DNA of 64,000 bases from Ceratopteris richardii (GCA_020310875.1 CM035433.1:109304952-109368951); one strand, 5' to 3'; shown: positions 36,500 to 49,328, numbered from the stretch's first letter. Notes: generated from the letters alone by a model not told the origin. Numbers and translations: made by a program.

Positions 36500-38838
36500 A
36501 TGAACTTAAGGTCAGGAAGGGTATTAAGTAGTTTGAGAAGTGTCATTTCATCAGTAGGAAGTGCAGTTCAAGCAAGCCATCACTCTGTCTACTCAAACAC
36601 ATCAAGTGACTCAGAGGAAGAACTACCCATGGCCTTAGAGGACATGCACGGTTCAGTTCTGAGGGAGAGTTTCATGTCCACCATATAGGGGGAATACCGA
36701 ACCTCTTTACAGTATGTGTCCACCAACCTACAAGGAGTACCTATTTACCTTGATGGCATAAATAGGTCCATCGCAGGAATGGTAAACTCTACTTATTCAT
36801 GAATAGTTCTTAGACCCGCTGTCAAGTAGGAAGGAGGGGTTTACATGGACAAGTTAGGTCAGATCTATGTAGTGACTGAAAACCTAGATCAGATCAATGA
36901 AAGAGGGGAACTAGAGGGACAAGGAGCTTTAGAGAGACCTAATGATGGGGACACTGTGACTACACCAAGGGGTAAGTCCATAGTGACTCAAGTCTTGAGA
37001 GGGGATCTAATACCTCAAGATGATTACCTGGTGGATGTGTATTTGATCCATGGGTCAGACCTACTTTTGCAAACTCAATCACCCACACAGGGAGAAGGTC
37101 TAATCCCAGTAATTATATATGAGCTGAGTGATCCAGAGGATGCATCTACAGTTACATACCTAGATCAGAATCGAAGGAGATATTGGCCAGTAGATGAAGT
37201 TGATAGGTCAAGATTGAAATACATGGGGTTGCCTGTATTCCCTCCTCGAGAGTAGGCAACTACCTTGCAAAACCCTTTTGGACCCCATCAAGGAACGGAG
37301 AATACCATGTCAGGTCAAACGAGTCAACGATGCATCCCCACTAGAACCCATGTTCAGTTCACTATGCCAAGAATGAATCCCCACAACCAAGCTAACCCAG
37401 AGATAGGAAATGCGAATAGACCACCCATTAGACCACGATTGCAACCAGGTGTAGACTAAGAATGCAAACACTAAGATAGGCAGTCCCTGTAATGATCAGA
37501 CCCCTAGAGCCAGTGAGAAGGCTGAGACCAATACAAGTTTCTAAGTGCATGAGAAATCATTATGATGGCACACTAGAGCCTTATGACCATATTGCCGAAT
37601 TCAAGCGTGTTGCGAGTGGAACAAGTTGATGACTTTTTTGTGCAATATGAATCCTTTGGGCTAACCCTCAGGGGAACAACCTAAACTTGGTTCCAACTCT
37701 TGGATCCAAATTGCTTCTGTAACATTGAACAATTCTTCTAGAAGTTTATTGGAGAATTCACTAAGAGAGGGATTAATCACAACTGGTGATTCATAGTTTC
37801 AAACAAGCCCCAAATGAAACAGTCAAAATAGCGGCCCAAAGATTTAACCAAAATGTTGACAGATGTCAAATAACATAGAGGCCATCACAACAAAAGATGA
37901 TATCTCTTTCCTTAGATGGATTGACTAATAGGACACTGAGAACCTTAGTCTATGTAAAACGGTTGCACACATTGAGCGAGTGGTAGCTAAAAAGTTAGGT
38001 GTACATGGACAGAGAAATCATCAAAATCCCCCAATGAGAATGCCAGTGTTAAGAAGATGCATCCTGCATGGTGGAGACCATCTGTCCCACGCTTGCAAGA
38101 TAGGAGGTTTAGGTGTGCAACAACCTTACCCATACAACAAGAAGCCATCCCAAGGACCCAACTAGTATTGTCATATTGAGTAGAAATACACCAACCACAC
38201 TACTGAAAATTTTCCATTTAACATACAACCAAGATGAATGACTCAACCCCAATATAGACCTTACAAATATCCTCCTAGGGAAAAAGGCAAAGAGGCTCTT
38301 AGATACAACCCTTATCCAAGACCACAGGGAGCACCCACGCCATATGAGCAAGGAGGATATGGACAATCATAACCAGTGTTAGGGCAACAGCCACCCCATC
38401 CCTAGAATGTAGTGCCAATCAAATATACTCAACCAGAGGAAAATTTGGAAAGAGCTATAGTACCAGCTACACCTTTAGCTAGTGCAAAAATGACAAATCA
38501 AGGATATGAGTAGACCCAGGGAGAATATTATCCTTACGACTCTAGTCTGAAAGAGTATGAACAAACCTACAAATAACAATATTATACTTAGGAAGGGTAT
38601 GACAATTCTTATGGACCAGAATATGCAAACTTGATGTATACGTACCTAAAGCACCAGCCCCAATGAGGCCACCTATTAGACCACCTACACCAAGGGGACC
38701 ATGCCACCAATGCGGTGGATATCACTTCATACGAGAGTGTATGTTGTCTTACAATCCAAAACCCCCTAGGACATGGGAAGGATATTGCAATGATTGTGTC
38801 AAGGAGCATCTATTTAGAGACTACCTGAAAAACCCCAA
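36500..38838 (+). pseudogene. Ty3/gypsy gag, decayed, 5' part
   Basis: Opens MNLRSGR exactly as the young gag does at 49329. The 36845-37255 segment reads GQIYVVTENLD, TPRGKSIVTQVL and LIPQDDYLVDVY, matching the young gag's N-terminal third. A decayed retrotransposon gag domain follows (37490-37990). Near 38040-38100 and 38690-38830 are zinc-knuckle remnants (CHQCGGYHFIREC, then CNDCVKEHLFRDY, last Cys lost). Frames are interrupted many times. The copia at 38844 splits it. The continuation is at 45337. Confidence 0.8.
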
Positions 38839-38843
38839 TAAGG
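38839..38843 (+). other. target-site duplication TAAGG, left
   Basis: TAAGG immediately precedes the 5' LTR, and the same five bases follow the 3' LTR at 45332-45336. Confidence 0.85.
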
Positions 38844-39831
38844 TGTTAAAAGTCAAGCTTCAAGCTACAAATTCGTGGGGAATCTTTTATGGACATGTGG
38901 AGCAATAAAAGGAAGCCAAAAGCCACGAGATTCCATCAATAAAAGTCACTCAACCACTCCCCAATTCATCTCAACTAAATCCTCCAAGTTAGGAGGCTGA
39001 TTTGGGAAGGTAGTTCCTAGATTTTAAGGGCACACTTCTCACTATAAAAGAGCATGTATCCCGACTTCTTTTGGGCCATCTTCTTGGCGTTTTAGCTCAT
39101 CTAAAGTGAGCACTAAGTGCTGGAGTTGTGATAAGCAAGCCCCTTGCTTGCTTATTTGTTTTCTTTTAGTAGGCATATCTATGTGTGTGTGCAGGCAGTG
39201 TTGCAACTCTCTACCCCTGAGTTGTTAGCATTGGTTCTCCCTCATATTGTATCCATTTGATGTAATTCCTGTCTCATTGGATAGCTATTAGAGTCTAGTT
39301 TATGCTCACAAATTCTCTGGAGCATTCTTTAAGTAATCTTGGAGCAACATTCATTTTAGTGAAGTTGTGTGATTGATATCTCTCTCTGTGTGTACGCTCT
39401 GTTGGAAATATTTTGCTCTCTGTTGTAAGGGCTGGTTCTCCTTCTCTATTTACCCATTTGCTATGATTTTTGTGTCATTGGGTAGCTATTAGAGTGCTCT
39501 AAAGTTGATCCAAGTTTGAGATTCATTCTTTGTATAATCGCTGAGAAAAGCTTGCTGGAGTGAAGTGAGGTCTCTGCTTGACTAGCAGTTGTGAGCATTC
39601 AACTAGCTCATGTTGTAGACATTGTTTCTCTTTGTGTAAGCATCCATTTGAAGTAAAATTTGTTTTGTTGGAAAGATCTTGGTGTCTACTACAGGTCTAC
39701 AAAAGCTCACTGGATTTCTCTGCATAAGCTCTGAGTAAGAGCACTTTTGGTGTGCAGAGGTCAAAGAAGGAGACCTGTGGAGGTCATTCGCACTTCGTCG
39801 TTGCTTAGGGGTTGAGATACTTCCCCCATCA
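38844..39831 (+). repeat. copia 5' LTR
   Basis: 988 bp, TGTTAAAAGTC...CCCCCATCA. It repeats at 44331-45331. The 3' boundary is set by the CA end just before the primer site. Confidence 0.9.
39042..39050 (+). promoter_or_regulatory. LTR TATA box
   Basis: CTATAAAAG in the 5' LTR, conserved in the 3' LTR as CTATAAAAGG at about 44529. It lies about 200 bp into the LTR, a plausible U3 promoter. Confidence 0.6.
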
Positions 39832-39832
39832 G

Positions 39833-39844
39833 TGGTATCAGAGC
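39833..39844 (+). other. primer binding site, initiator tRNA-Met
   Basis: TGGTATCAGAGC, one base after the 5' LTR, is the usual plant copia primer site complementary to the tRNA-iMet 3' end. Confidence 0.95.
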
Positions 39845-40092
39845 ATTTGGGCATCTTGGAGGTATCCCATACAAGCAAGAAGACCTCTTGGAGTTGGTGG
39901 TTGAAGATTTTCATCAACAAAAGCTTCTTGGAGGTAGCTCACATCAAGGGGGAGCTATTCTAGTCAAAGTTTCAAGAGCACAAGGTGTCCACCTAAGGAA
40001 AGCTTTGGATTGAGGTAACCTCAGAGCCTCATTTTCATTTTACACACATTGGAGCATTAGCCAAGGGCTAGGTCAAGTATCAAAGACTAGAT

Positions 40093-43000
40093 ATGGGAGA
40101 CTTCAATACTCAAATTGAAAAGCTAGACAAAGGGAACTATCAACCATGGAGATTTAGGATCTCCAACTATCTTATGGGCAAGGGCCTTTGGGGGTTGATT
40201 AGTGGAAGTGAGCCAAGACCTAGGTTGGATGAGAATCCAACCAATGACCAGAGAAGGGACTTTAGGGAATGGAATGAAAGAGACAAGAGGGTTATCTTTA
40301 TTCTTTCCCAACACATTAGCAATAGCATGATCGGCCATATCCAAGACTTGGATTCAAGCATGAAGGTATGGGAGACACTTGAAAGGCTTTATTCAACAAG
40401 CACCAAAGCAAGGAAGATCTAGCTCAAGAATGAGCTCAAGAACTTTAGGAAGAGCTCAGGGAGTAGCATAAATGACTACATACTTAAGGTCAAGGATTTA
40501 TCAGATGCATTGGGATCCATTGGAAGCCACGTAGATGATGACGATCTTGTGGCTTATACTCTCAATGGTTTGAGAGATGATGAGAAGTGGAAACCCTTTA
40601 CCACTTCAGTTTATGTAAGGGATAATCTTCTTGATTTTGAGCAATTGGTTGCTCTCATGGTCACCGAAGAAATGAACATAGGTGAAAGTTCAACTAAAAG
40701 CAAGGATGCACAAGTTTTCTATGCAGGTAATCAAAGGGGCAAAGGAAGACGAGGACAAGGAAGGGTCAAAGGAAGGTTTGGAGGAAGGCAAGGCCACTCA
40801 AGCAATCAAGGACATGACCAAGGCACCTCATCACAAAGAGGGAGAGGAAGAACAAGAGGAAGAGGAGGACGACATCAACAAAACATGAATCAAGATGGTG
40901 AAGGATGTTACATATGTGGCAAGTTTGGCCACTATGCTAGAGATTTCTACCAAGGAGGAAACCAAAGGAGCTATAATCAAGGTTCTTCATACAAAGGCCA
41001 AGGTAATTATTCTTCTAAAAGTTCAAAAAATAACAATCTCTTGATGATGCACATGAATGGGAATTCAAGCAAAGTAGATAACACTTGGTATATTGATAGT
41101 GGATGTAGCAACCATATGAGTTGCAATGCTTCTTGGTTTACTAATCTACATGTTCCCAAAGGTAAAGGACATGTAGAAACAGGTGATGATACAGCCCATG
41201 AGATCTCCCATGTTGGAGATGTAGCTCTGGATGACAAGGAAGATGTCTCAAGGATGTCTTGCATGTACCTACTATCACAAAGAACTTGGTGTCCGTTGGG
41301 CAAATGGTTGAAAGAGGCTATCAAGTAAGGTTCAACAAAGGTGGATACTTTGTGGAGAACCCTAAGCAAGGTTACAAGGTCATAGCAAGAGGAAAGAAGC
41401 AAGGGAGACTCTTCACTTTGGAGGTAAATTCTCATTCCACTCAACATGTCTACTTCACATATGGAAACAAGAGGATTTCGGAGTTGGACTTGTGGCACAA
41501 GAGGATAGGTCACATCAACATACAAAGAATGAAGGAAATGCAATTCAATAGGCTAGTTAAAGGTCTTCCCAACTTCCAAGGAAAAGTTATGAAGAATTTA
41601 TGTGAATCTTGTCAACTAGGGAAGCAAGCGAGACTTCCATTCAAGAAGAGTGGCTACATAAGCCAACATCCATTGGAATCGATACATACAGATGTGTGGG
41701 GGCCAACCAAAGAGCAATCCATTGGAGGTAACAAGTACTTTGTCACTTTTATAGATTATTGCACAAGGATGGTTTGGGTTTATTTCATCAAAAACAAATC
41801 AAATGCATTTGCATGTTTCAAAGCATTCAACGCAATGGTAGAGAAGGAAACAGGTACATATATCAAGAAGCTAAGGTTCGATGGAGGGGGAGAATATTTC
41901 TCCAATGAGTTTTATGATTTTTTAATGGATCAAGGCATCAAGAGGCAAGTAACATGCAGGTACACAGCCCAACAAAATGGAGTAGCAGAGAGAAAGAATA
42001 GATACATTGCCGAGATCGCTAGAACAATGCTTAATAAGATGAATGTACCTAACATGTTTTGGAGTGATGCAGCAAATACCACCGTGTATCTAATGAATAG
42101 GGCTCCTACCTCAGGGATCCATGGCTTGACACCATATCAAGCCTATTATGGTAAGAAACCTGATCTTTCCCACTTGAAGATATTTGGATGTACTTGTTAT
42201 GTACATGTGCCAAGTGAATTGAGGCACAAGCTACAACCAAAGGCAGAAAAGTGTGTGTTTCTAGGATACTCAAATGATCATAAAGGTTATAGGTGCTTCA
42301 ACCCAAACACAAAGGACTTGAGGATATCAAGGGATGTAGCATTTGATGAGCTACTCCCTTGGTATAAGAAGTATGATTGTATGCAGGACTATGAAGAAGA
42401 AAAGCATGGACATGATGAAGAACAAATCGACTTAGAGCTAAGCGGCCCAAGGTGTTCCATCAATGAAGATAGTTCAAGCATGAACTCACCATGGAGGGGG
42501 AGATCTTCATCAAGCTATGAAGCACAATCAATCAACAAAGGCAAAGCAACATTGGTGGAGTTGGATGAAGAAGGTAATGAAGTTGAAGATGATGAAGGAC
42601 ACATGATGAAGAAAGAAGCCACATCAAAGAAAGAGATCAAGTTCCCAAGGCAAAGGAGGTTTATTCCTCCAAAAGGTGAAGAAAGGAAGTGGTTAAGTAT
42701 CCAACTCAAAGGTTTACTTATGATTCGTACATGGAAACACATTATGCATATAAGAACAAAGTAGTAGAAGATCATGAGCCCGATTGCTATGAAGATGCAA
42801 GCAGGTACACCGAATGGAAAGATGCAATGCAAGAAGAGATCGACACACTTGAGGAAAATCAAACATGGACTCTAGTGCCCAAGAAGGAGAACATGAAGGT
42901 AATAGGTAATAAGTGGGTGTATAAAGTAAAGAGGACTTCAGATGGATCTATTTCTAGGTTCAAAGCAAGATTGGTGGCCAAGGGTTTTGCACAAACCTAT

Positions 43001-44302
43001 GGAGTGGACTTTGAAGAGACATTCAGCCCCGTGGCAAAGATGAGCACCATTAGGACACTCATTGCAATGGCTGCTAGCAAAGGATGGAAGCTTTTCCAAT
43101 TGGATATCAAGAATGCCTTTCTCAATGGAGACTTGGAAGAAGAGGTATACATGGAGCAACCACTAGGTTTTGTTCATAAAGAGTTTCCACATCATGTTTG
43201 TAGGTTGAAGAAGGCACTTTATGGCCTAAAGCAAGCTCCAAGGGCTTGGAACCAAAGATTGGTGGACTATTTGATCAAATGTGGTTACAATCAATGCAAG
43301 GCGGATCCATCTCTCTTCATCAAACAAAGAGGAGAACTTGTAGTCTACATGTGTGTGTATGTAGATGATCTTATCATTACAGCTAATGATACAAAGGGCA
43401 TTGATAAGATCAAGGCAAAGCTTGGAAAGGAGTTTAGGATATCTGATCTTGGAGATCTTAGGTATTTTCTTGGCATTGAAGTTGTATACAAAGAAGAAGG
43501 TATTATGCTCATACAAAGGAAGTATATTCTAGACGTACTTCAGAGGTTTGGGATGCTACATTGCAAGCCTATTTCAAATCCCATGGAAGCTAATGTAAAG
43601 CTAAGCTCCATTGATGGAGAGCCATTAGAGGATGTAACTTTTTATTGCTCTATTGTAGGCTCTTTCATTTATACCACAATAACTAGGCCTGACATAGCAT
43701 ATGGAGTTGGAGTGTTATCACAATTTATGCATAGTCCAAGGACTACACACTTGCAAGCTGCAAGAAGAATGTTACGATATCTCAAGGCCACTATAAATGA
43801 AGGATTGTTCTATTCATTTGATGATGATATGCAGGTCAAAGCTTATTCTGATGCGGATTGGGCCGGTTCCAAGGAGGATAGAAGAAGTACAAGTGGTTAC
43901 CTAGTCATGCTAGGTAGCAAGATCATCTCATGGATTTCAAAGAAGCAACCCACGGTGGCATTATCTTCCACTGAAGCTGAGTATAGAGCTTTGGCTCAAG
44001 TCACATGTGAGCTAATGTGGATTAAGAAGTTATTTATGGAGCTTAATTTGTAGGTTGACACATATCCAATTTTTTGTGACAATATGAGTAGCATTCATCT
44101 AGCATCGAATCCTGTCTATCATGCTAGAACCAAGCATATTGAAGTGCACTATCACTTCATAAGGGAAAAGGTGATATCCAAGGAAGTTTCAGTACATCAT
44201 ATTGGGACCAAGGACCAAGTTGCCGACATGTTTACAAACGCTTTGGATGGAATGAAGATTTCAAAATTCAAGCAAAGCATCAACATGAAGGAGCTTGGAT
44301 GA
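40093..44302 (+). pseudogene. copia gag-pol polyprotein (two stops, two frameshifts)
   Basis: The ATG at 40093 opens a copia gag (GNYQPWRFRI). A TAG lies at 40420-40422 but the frame continues to a zinc knuckle CYICGKFGHYARDF, whose fourth ligand is Phe instead of Cys. The protease motif is YIDSGCSNHMS (about 41090). A frameshift near 41250 leads into GAG-pre-integrase and integrase (WHKRIGH, HTDVWGP, FDGGGEY, QQNGVAERKN). A second frameshift near 42685 leads to RT (ETFSPVAKM, QLDIKNAFLNGDL, YVDDLII) and RNase H (YSDADWAGS, SSTEAEYRAL). A TAG at 44051-44053 precedes the end (ADMFTNAL). Order protease-integrase-RT is copia. Not functional as read. Confidence 0.95.
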
Positions 44303-44314
44303 GGATGAAGAATT

Positions 44315-44330
44315 GAAGCTTGAGGGGGAG
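44315..44330 (+). other. copia polypurine tract
   Basis: GAAGCTTGAGGGGGAG directly before the TGTTAAAAG of the 3' LTR. Confidence 0.85.
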
Positions 44331-45331
44331 TGTTAAAAGTCAAGCTTCACGCTACAAATTCGTGGGGAACCTTTTATGGACATGTGGAGCAATCAAAGGA
44401 AGCCAAAAGCCACGAGATTCCATCAAGAAAAGTCACTCAACCACTCCCCAATTCACCTCAACTAAATCCTCCAAGTTAGGAGGCTGATTTGGGAAGGTAG
44501 TTCCTAGATTTTAGGGGCACACTTCTCACTATAAAAGGAGCGTGTATCCCAACTTCTTTTGGGCCATCTTCTTGGAGTTTTAGCTCATCTAAAGTGAGCA
44601 CTAAGTGCTGGAGTTGTGATAAGCAAGCCCCTTGCTTAAGCTAGCACCTTTCTTGCTTATTTGTTTTCTTTTAGTAGGCATATCTATGTGTGTGCGCAGG
44701 CAGTGTTGCAACTCTCTACCCCTGAGTTGTTAGCATTGGTTCTCCCTCATATTGTATCCATTTGATGTAATTCCTGTCTCATTCGATAGCTATTAGAGTC
44801 TATTTTATGCTCACAAATTCTCTAGAGTATTATTTGAGTAATCTGGGAGCAACATTCATTTTAGTGAAGTTGTGTGATTGATATCTCTCTCTGTGTGTAG
44901 GCTCTGTTGGAAATATTTTGCTCTCTGTTGTAAGGGCTGGTTCTCCTTCTCTATTTATCTATTTGCTATGATTTTTGTGTTATTGTGTAGCTATTATAGT
45001 GCTCTAAAGTTGACCCAAGTTTGAGATTCATTCTCTATATAATCTCTGAGAAAAGGTTGCTGGAGTGAAGTGAGCTGTCTGCTTGACTAGCAATTGTGAG
45101 CATTCAACTAGCTCATGTTGTAGACATTGTTTCTCTTTGTGTAAGCATCCATTTGAAGTAAAATTTGTTTTGTTGGAAAGCTCTTGGTGTCTACTACAGG
45201 TGTACAAAAGCTCATTGGAGTTCTCTGCATAAGCTCTGAGTAAGAGCACTTTTGGTGTGCAGAGGTCAAAGAAGGATACCTGTGGAGGTCATTCGCGCTT
45301 CGTCATTGCTTAGGGGTTGAGATACTTATCA
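44331..45331 (+). repeat. copia 3' LTR
   Basis: 1001 bp, paired with 38844-39831. It contains an additional TTAAGCTAGCACC-type segment near 44636-44656 absent from the 5' LTR, and ends GATACTTATCA before TAAGG. Confidence 0.9.
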
Positions 45332-45336
45332 TAAGG
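45332..45336 (+). other. target-site duplication TAAGG, right
   Basis: Matches 38839-38843 exactly. Confidence 0.85.
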
Positions 45337-45705
45337 GTCATAACATTACCCAGATTAATGTAATAGAAGTTATCGAATCATTTGGAAGTGATAAAGAATA
45401 CACAATGCCCCTAAAAGCCATTACTCGAGCCTAAGCTAAAGGACAAGTAGGGAAAGAAATGGACTCTGAACGTGAAATGGATAAAAGTTTAGGGCCTAAG
45501 ATCTAGATAGTGGAGGATTTAGAAGATCTCGGAGAAACTAACCAAACAAAGAAGATGCAAAAGTGGAAGAATAGAAGAGAAAAACTCAGGAATAAATGGC
45601 TGAAGAAGAAAAATGAAGAGAAAGAGAAAATTGCAAAGGAAAGTAAGAAACCTCAACACTAGTGTTGTACTTGGACACTTCAGTGTCCTGAAAAAGAGAG
45701 AATGT
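45337..45705 (+). pseudogene. Ty3/gypsy gag remnant, continuation after copia
   Basis: Resumes the gag that stops at 38838. GTCATAACATTACCCAGATT parallels the AATAACATGCCTAAAATCAC region of the young element (51730). Further on CCATTACTCGAGCCTAAGCT parallels ATCACAAGAGCCCAGGCACT, and a charged Lys/Glu segment (KNEEKEKIAKESKK) matches the pre-protease linker. It ends near 45705. Confidence 0.65.
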
Positions 45706-46929
45706 TTGATGAATTTTTTAGATTACTAGAAGGAGTCATTTATACATGTAAGTATGCAACATGTTGGCATAAGGGTTGAATATTTTTAGAAAAATATAGT
45801 TTTGATTAAAGGATATAAAAATTAATATTTATTCACTAATTTTATGATGCCAATTTCAATATTGGCACAACAATTATAGTGATGTAAGTTAGTGGTTAAT
45901 TTTTATTAAAATCATGATCTGATAATTTTCATTGGTGTAAATGCAATAAAATCTTTTATTTTATATATCTCAACATGTTTCTATCCATAATTAGAGATTT
46001 GTAATGAATTTTACCAGGTTTATGGCATAAAATGAATCTCATTTGTGATACAATAGTCTTATCATCTATGAATAATTTTGCGAAGTGATGGTATGAACAT
46101 GCATCATTTTTTATTATCAAAATACTATTTATATTATTACAACTAGAAATATTTTTTTGACAATCTTAGGAGTTGAATTTCTATGTCGTTTCTTTAAGTT
46201 AAACAATACCACTATTTTTTTACGCTAAGAAAATGTCATTTTTTGAGGTAATATTGCATGTGCTACATGATTAAAGTTAATATGCTAGTTTTTTCTATAT
46301 AAAGTAGTTTATAATGTTTATAGAATTATTTTGATTCATAATATATACCTTATATATTAAGAAAACCTAATTTTTTAGGATGAATTTTTATTCTCAGTAG
46401 AGAGGAATATGACCATTCAATGAAATATTGAGATTTTTGGTGGTATGTTAGATACATACAAAAATTATTGGATCAAAGACATGTACCATATCTTTATGCT
46501 GCTATATGATGGCTTTTGAGATAAAACACAAACCATTTTCGTGTTTTTATGAATCAATATCATATAGAAGGCTGCTAAAGTGTACCATTTGGGAACTTCT
46601 GTTTCACAACTATCTTGGTTCTCTTTATCTTTACCTTTCAAGAGGTTTTCCTTCTGACCAGCTAAGTCCTTACTAGAACCCTCGTGGTCCACACACCACT
46701 TTTCTCTCCTGGATCTAGCCTTACCCTTGTGCTCTCCCTTGCATGCATCCTTGCTCATGGCATCCTGCATTCTCTTTGTGCCAAAAAATAACCAACCGCC
46801 TGGGTCCACCATCAACTTCCGATCGCATCTTGGCTTCTTCTTGTCCTAACGACAAGCATGTACCACTAGTCGACATCCTTTCAATTTCACCTTCTCGTCT
46901 TGGAGTGACTTCTTTCCACTCAACCCTTG
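45706..46929. other. AT-rich region, no supported gene
   Basis: 45760-46440 is strongly AT-rich and holds no open frame of note. A 116-codon minus-strand frame at 46465-46815 and a shorter overlapping one have no recognisable motif. This may be the least transposon-like DNA in the window. Confidence 0.45.
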
Positions 46930-47510
46930 TGTTGGCTGTATACGAGAAGAAGCAAGTACGAGCATACAAGCAGATCTAGCACTAAGGCAACCCTTTATTT
47001 TTTCAAACCATTACACCAGCTAAAAGTGATTCTCATCACTAAAAACCCCTGTAAATACCATTTTCACCTTTTTGTAGCTCCATTTTGTACAAGCCGAGGA
47101 GTCCTCGAGCTTGAGGAGCCTTAGAAGTAGTTGCCTGCCAATTTTCATAATTTTTAGATCTCGTTTGAGCCCTCAAATAAGCCCTGGAACCTAATTTTTA
47201 ACTAGGCCGGACACTAGGTCTGGACAGGGCCAAAGCTAGTCAAAAACTATAAATAGAGCTAGAGAGCTCATTTTTGGGCGAGCTTCTTGTAGTTTTGAGC
47301 TTGTATGAGAACTTTGTTGCAATAGAAGTGATTCCATTGTCTTACTCTCTTTGTTCTTGCCGTGTGTGCGCGTGTGCGTGTATGTGTGTGCATGCTTGTG
47401 TGCTTCTCACTCACGCACTTGTGCTTCCACTTGCTCTTGGTCTTCATACCATCCTCACGTCTTCCCGGATTGACATTAAAGGAGGTGCTACTCATCACTG
47501 AGCTACACCA
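46930..47510 (+). repeat. gypsy 5' LTR
   Basis: TGTTGGCTGTATACG...GAGCTACACCA, 581 bp. The start is fixed by identity with 63713 onwards and the end by the CA just before the primer site. Confidence 0.9.
47248..47256 (+). promoter_or_regulatory. LTR TATA box
   Basis: TATAAATAG within CTATAAATAGAGC, about 320 bp into the LTR. The 14.5-kb relative has a decayed TATATTAGG at this place. Confidence 0.6.
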
Positions 47511-47515
47511 AATTT

Positions 47516-47537
47516 TGGCGCCGTTGCCGGGGATCGA
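47516..47537 (+). other. primer binding site, tRNA-Asp
   Basis: TGGCGCCGTTGCCGGGGATC followed by GA, 22 bases complementary to the 3' end of plant tRNA-Asp(GUC) including CCA. It starts six bases after the LTR end. Confidence 0.95.
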
Positions 47538-49328
47538 GCTTTGAGGACGAGCGTGTGATGGTAAGACGTAGAGAGGACGCGTTGGAATGGTAAGTAGTTG
47601 GTAAATTTCTGATTTTTCTCCATCTCCATCTCCATCTTCACCTCCTTCTCCATCTCCACCTCCACCTCCTTCTCCACTACATATTCCCTCTTCCTTGTCA
47701 TTCCCCTCATTTGTTGTGTGCGAGTTTGAGAGAGAGCGAGTGTGTGTGCTTGTCTTTGTGTGTTTTTTGCATGTTTCTTGTAGGTGGCAGCTCCATCATC
47801 ATCTCCAGCAAGCTCAGCAGGTACAGAATTTGTCTGCACAGTCCCCGAGGCGTTGAGCTCGAGCTATCGCGACACTCCGGAAATTTCACCCAATCACGAT
47901 TCTGAGTGCACCACGACACTGCGCAGGCCTAGAGCTCCCAGGATCACTAGATAGAACAGAAAAATTCACCATATCCCGAGCTATCACGACACCTCGAGGT
48001 ATCGTGACACCTCACGACCTATCGCGACACCTCACGACCTATCGCGACACCTCACGACCTATCGCGACACCTCACGACCTATCGCGACACCTCACGACCT
48101 ATCGCGACACCTCACGACCTATCGCGACACCTCACGACCTATCGCGACACCTCACGACCTATCGCGACACCTCACGACCTATCGCGACACCTCACGACCT
48201 ATCGCGACACCTCACGACCTATCGCGACACCTCACGAGCTATCGCGACACCTCACGACCTATCGCGACACCTCACGAGCTATCGCGACACTTCGACCTAT
48301 CGCAACACCTCACGAGCTATCGCGACACTTCGACCTATCGCGACACCTCACGAGCTATCGCGACACTTCCCACCTATCGCGACACCTCGACCTATCGCGA
48401 CACCTCGACCCGACCTATCGCGATACACGGCCTTTAACGCATGAAAAGTTAGGGTTAATTTTGAGTGAATTGAAGGGTAGTTGAGCTTAATTTTAGGCAC
48501 CTTGGTATAACTTTAGAACCTTGGAAGTGGGCAAAAGACCTAGAAACCAGAGAGGGATCTCCTGAACCCTGAGAGCCTGTTTTGACCCTTTAGTGCTTGA
48601 ATGGTCATAACTTGACCATACGAACTCCGATTGATGAGATTTTGGTCTCGTTGGAAAGCTCGTTGAGAATCCTACGTGGACCTTGACTGGTTTTTGTAAG
48701 AATCATACACGGGGTTTTAAAACATGCATTTTTAAGTTGACCTTTAGGTGGAACCAAGTGGTCCTCAGATTCAGGGGGTACAGTGAGTTACTCCAGGGGG
48801 ACTAAAATTATTAATGTGTGTCTGTCAATTACTTGTGGTAATAGAGCTATACTAACTAGTGAGCTTTTGCAGGAACTTTGTGTGCACTCAAGGCAATCCA
48901 AAGCAAGCTAGCAAGGGTGAGTACCAAGCTTGGGAGAAGGCTTCCTGGGCTTGTGTAGCAGTCTGGTCAACCAGCTAATTGAGGTTGGAAGATCTCTCAA
49001 CCCTCCTTTGTCAATTCCTAGCTTAGGCTAAGTACGACTTAGGTGTGGTAATTAATTAGGGCAACGTTAGGCACGAATCAAGTCCAAGAGTATTAATCAA
49101 CCAAGTACAAGAGGTAAGTAGGTCTTAAGTGCGAAAACTCTAAGGGACAAAAAGTAAACTGGAGTCGATCACTTATCAAGTGCGGAAATTCACTTAAGTA
49201 CTCCTGACGACGCGATTTCAGACAAGACCATAAACATAATATTCAACTCAAAAGAACAAAGTGATTGGTGCAAAATTAACCTGCGACGAGAGTGTGCTTG
49301 GGTCCCAGGGGGTAGATAAATCGGGCAT
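47538..49328 (+). other. gypsy 5' leader with candidate intron
   Basis: 1.8 kb between primer site and gag. A consensus donor GTAAGT at 47590-47595 and a strong acceptor TTTCTTGTAG ending at 47783 would define a 194-nt intron with a pyrimidine-rich interior. The donor recurs at 14876 and a matching acceptor at 16849 (minus) in old relatives. A 20-bp minisatellite follows at 48001-48430. The rest (48431-49328) holds no convincing gene. Confidence 0.6.
48001..48430 (+). repeat. 20-bp minisatellite in gypsy leader
   Basis: About 21 units of ATCGCGACACCTCACGACCT. The first twelve are almost identical; later units carry CACGAGCT variants and short deletions. It is inside the leader, upstream of gag. 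A 146-codon frame across it is only the repeat read in phase (20-bp units shift frame). Confidence 0.95.

Larger units (their letters stand above)
38844..45331 (+). mobile_element. full-length Ty1/copia element
   Basis: Complete structure of 6488 bp: LTRs at 38844-39831 and 44331-45331, tRNA-Met primer site, one polyprotein frame (gag, protease, integrase, RT, RNase H), polypurine tract and a 5-bp TAAGG duplication. It is inserted in an old gypsy gag. The LTRs differ at many positions (for example CAAGCT against CACGCT, AATCTTT against AACCTTT, and the terminal CCCCCATCA against ATCA), so it is not recent. The polyprotein has two nonsense codons and two frameshifts. Confidence 0.95.

Noticed and set aside
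46465-46815. 116-codon minus-strand frame as a gene
   Set aside because: No recognised motif, Lys/Glu-rich chance-like composition, overlapped by another frame, no copy elsewhere in the window.
48001-48430. Regular 20-bp repeats resembling a CRISPR array
   Set aside because: There are no unique spacers between repeats, units are head-to-tail, no cas genes are near, and the context is a plant retrotransposon leader.
48004-48444. 146-codon frame over the leader minisatellite
   Set aside because: It is open only because the repeat unit lacks stops; no start context or conservation, and related leaders have other repeats.
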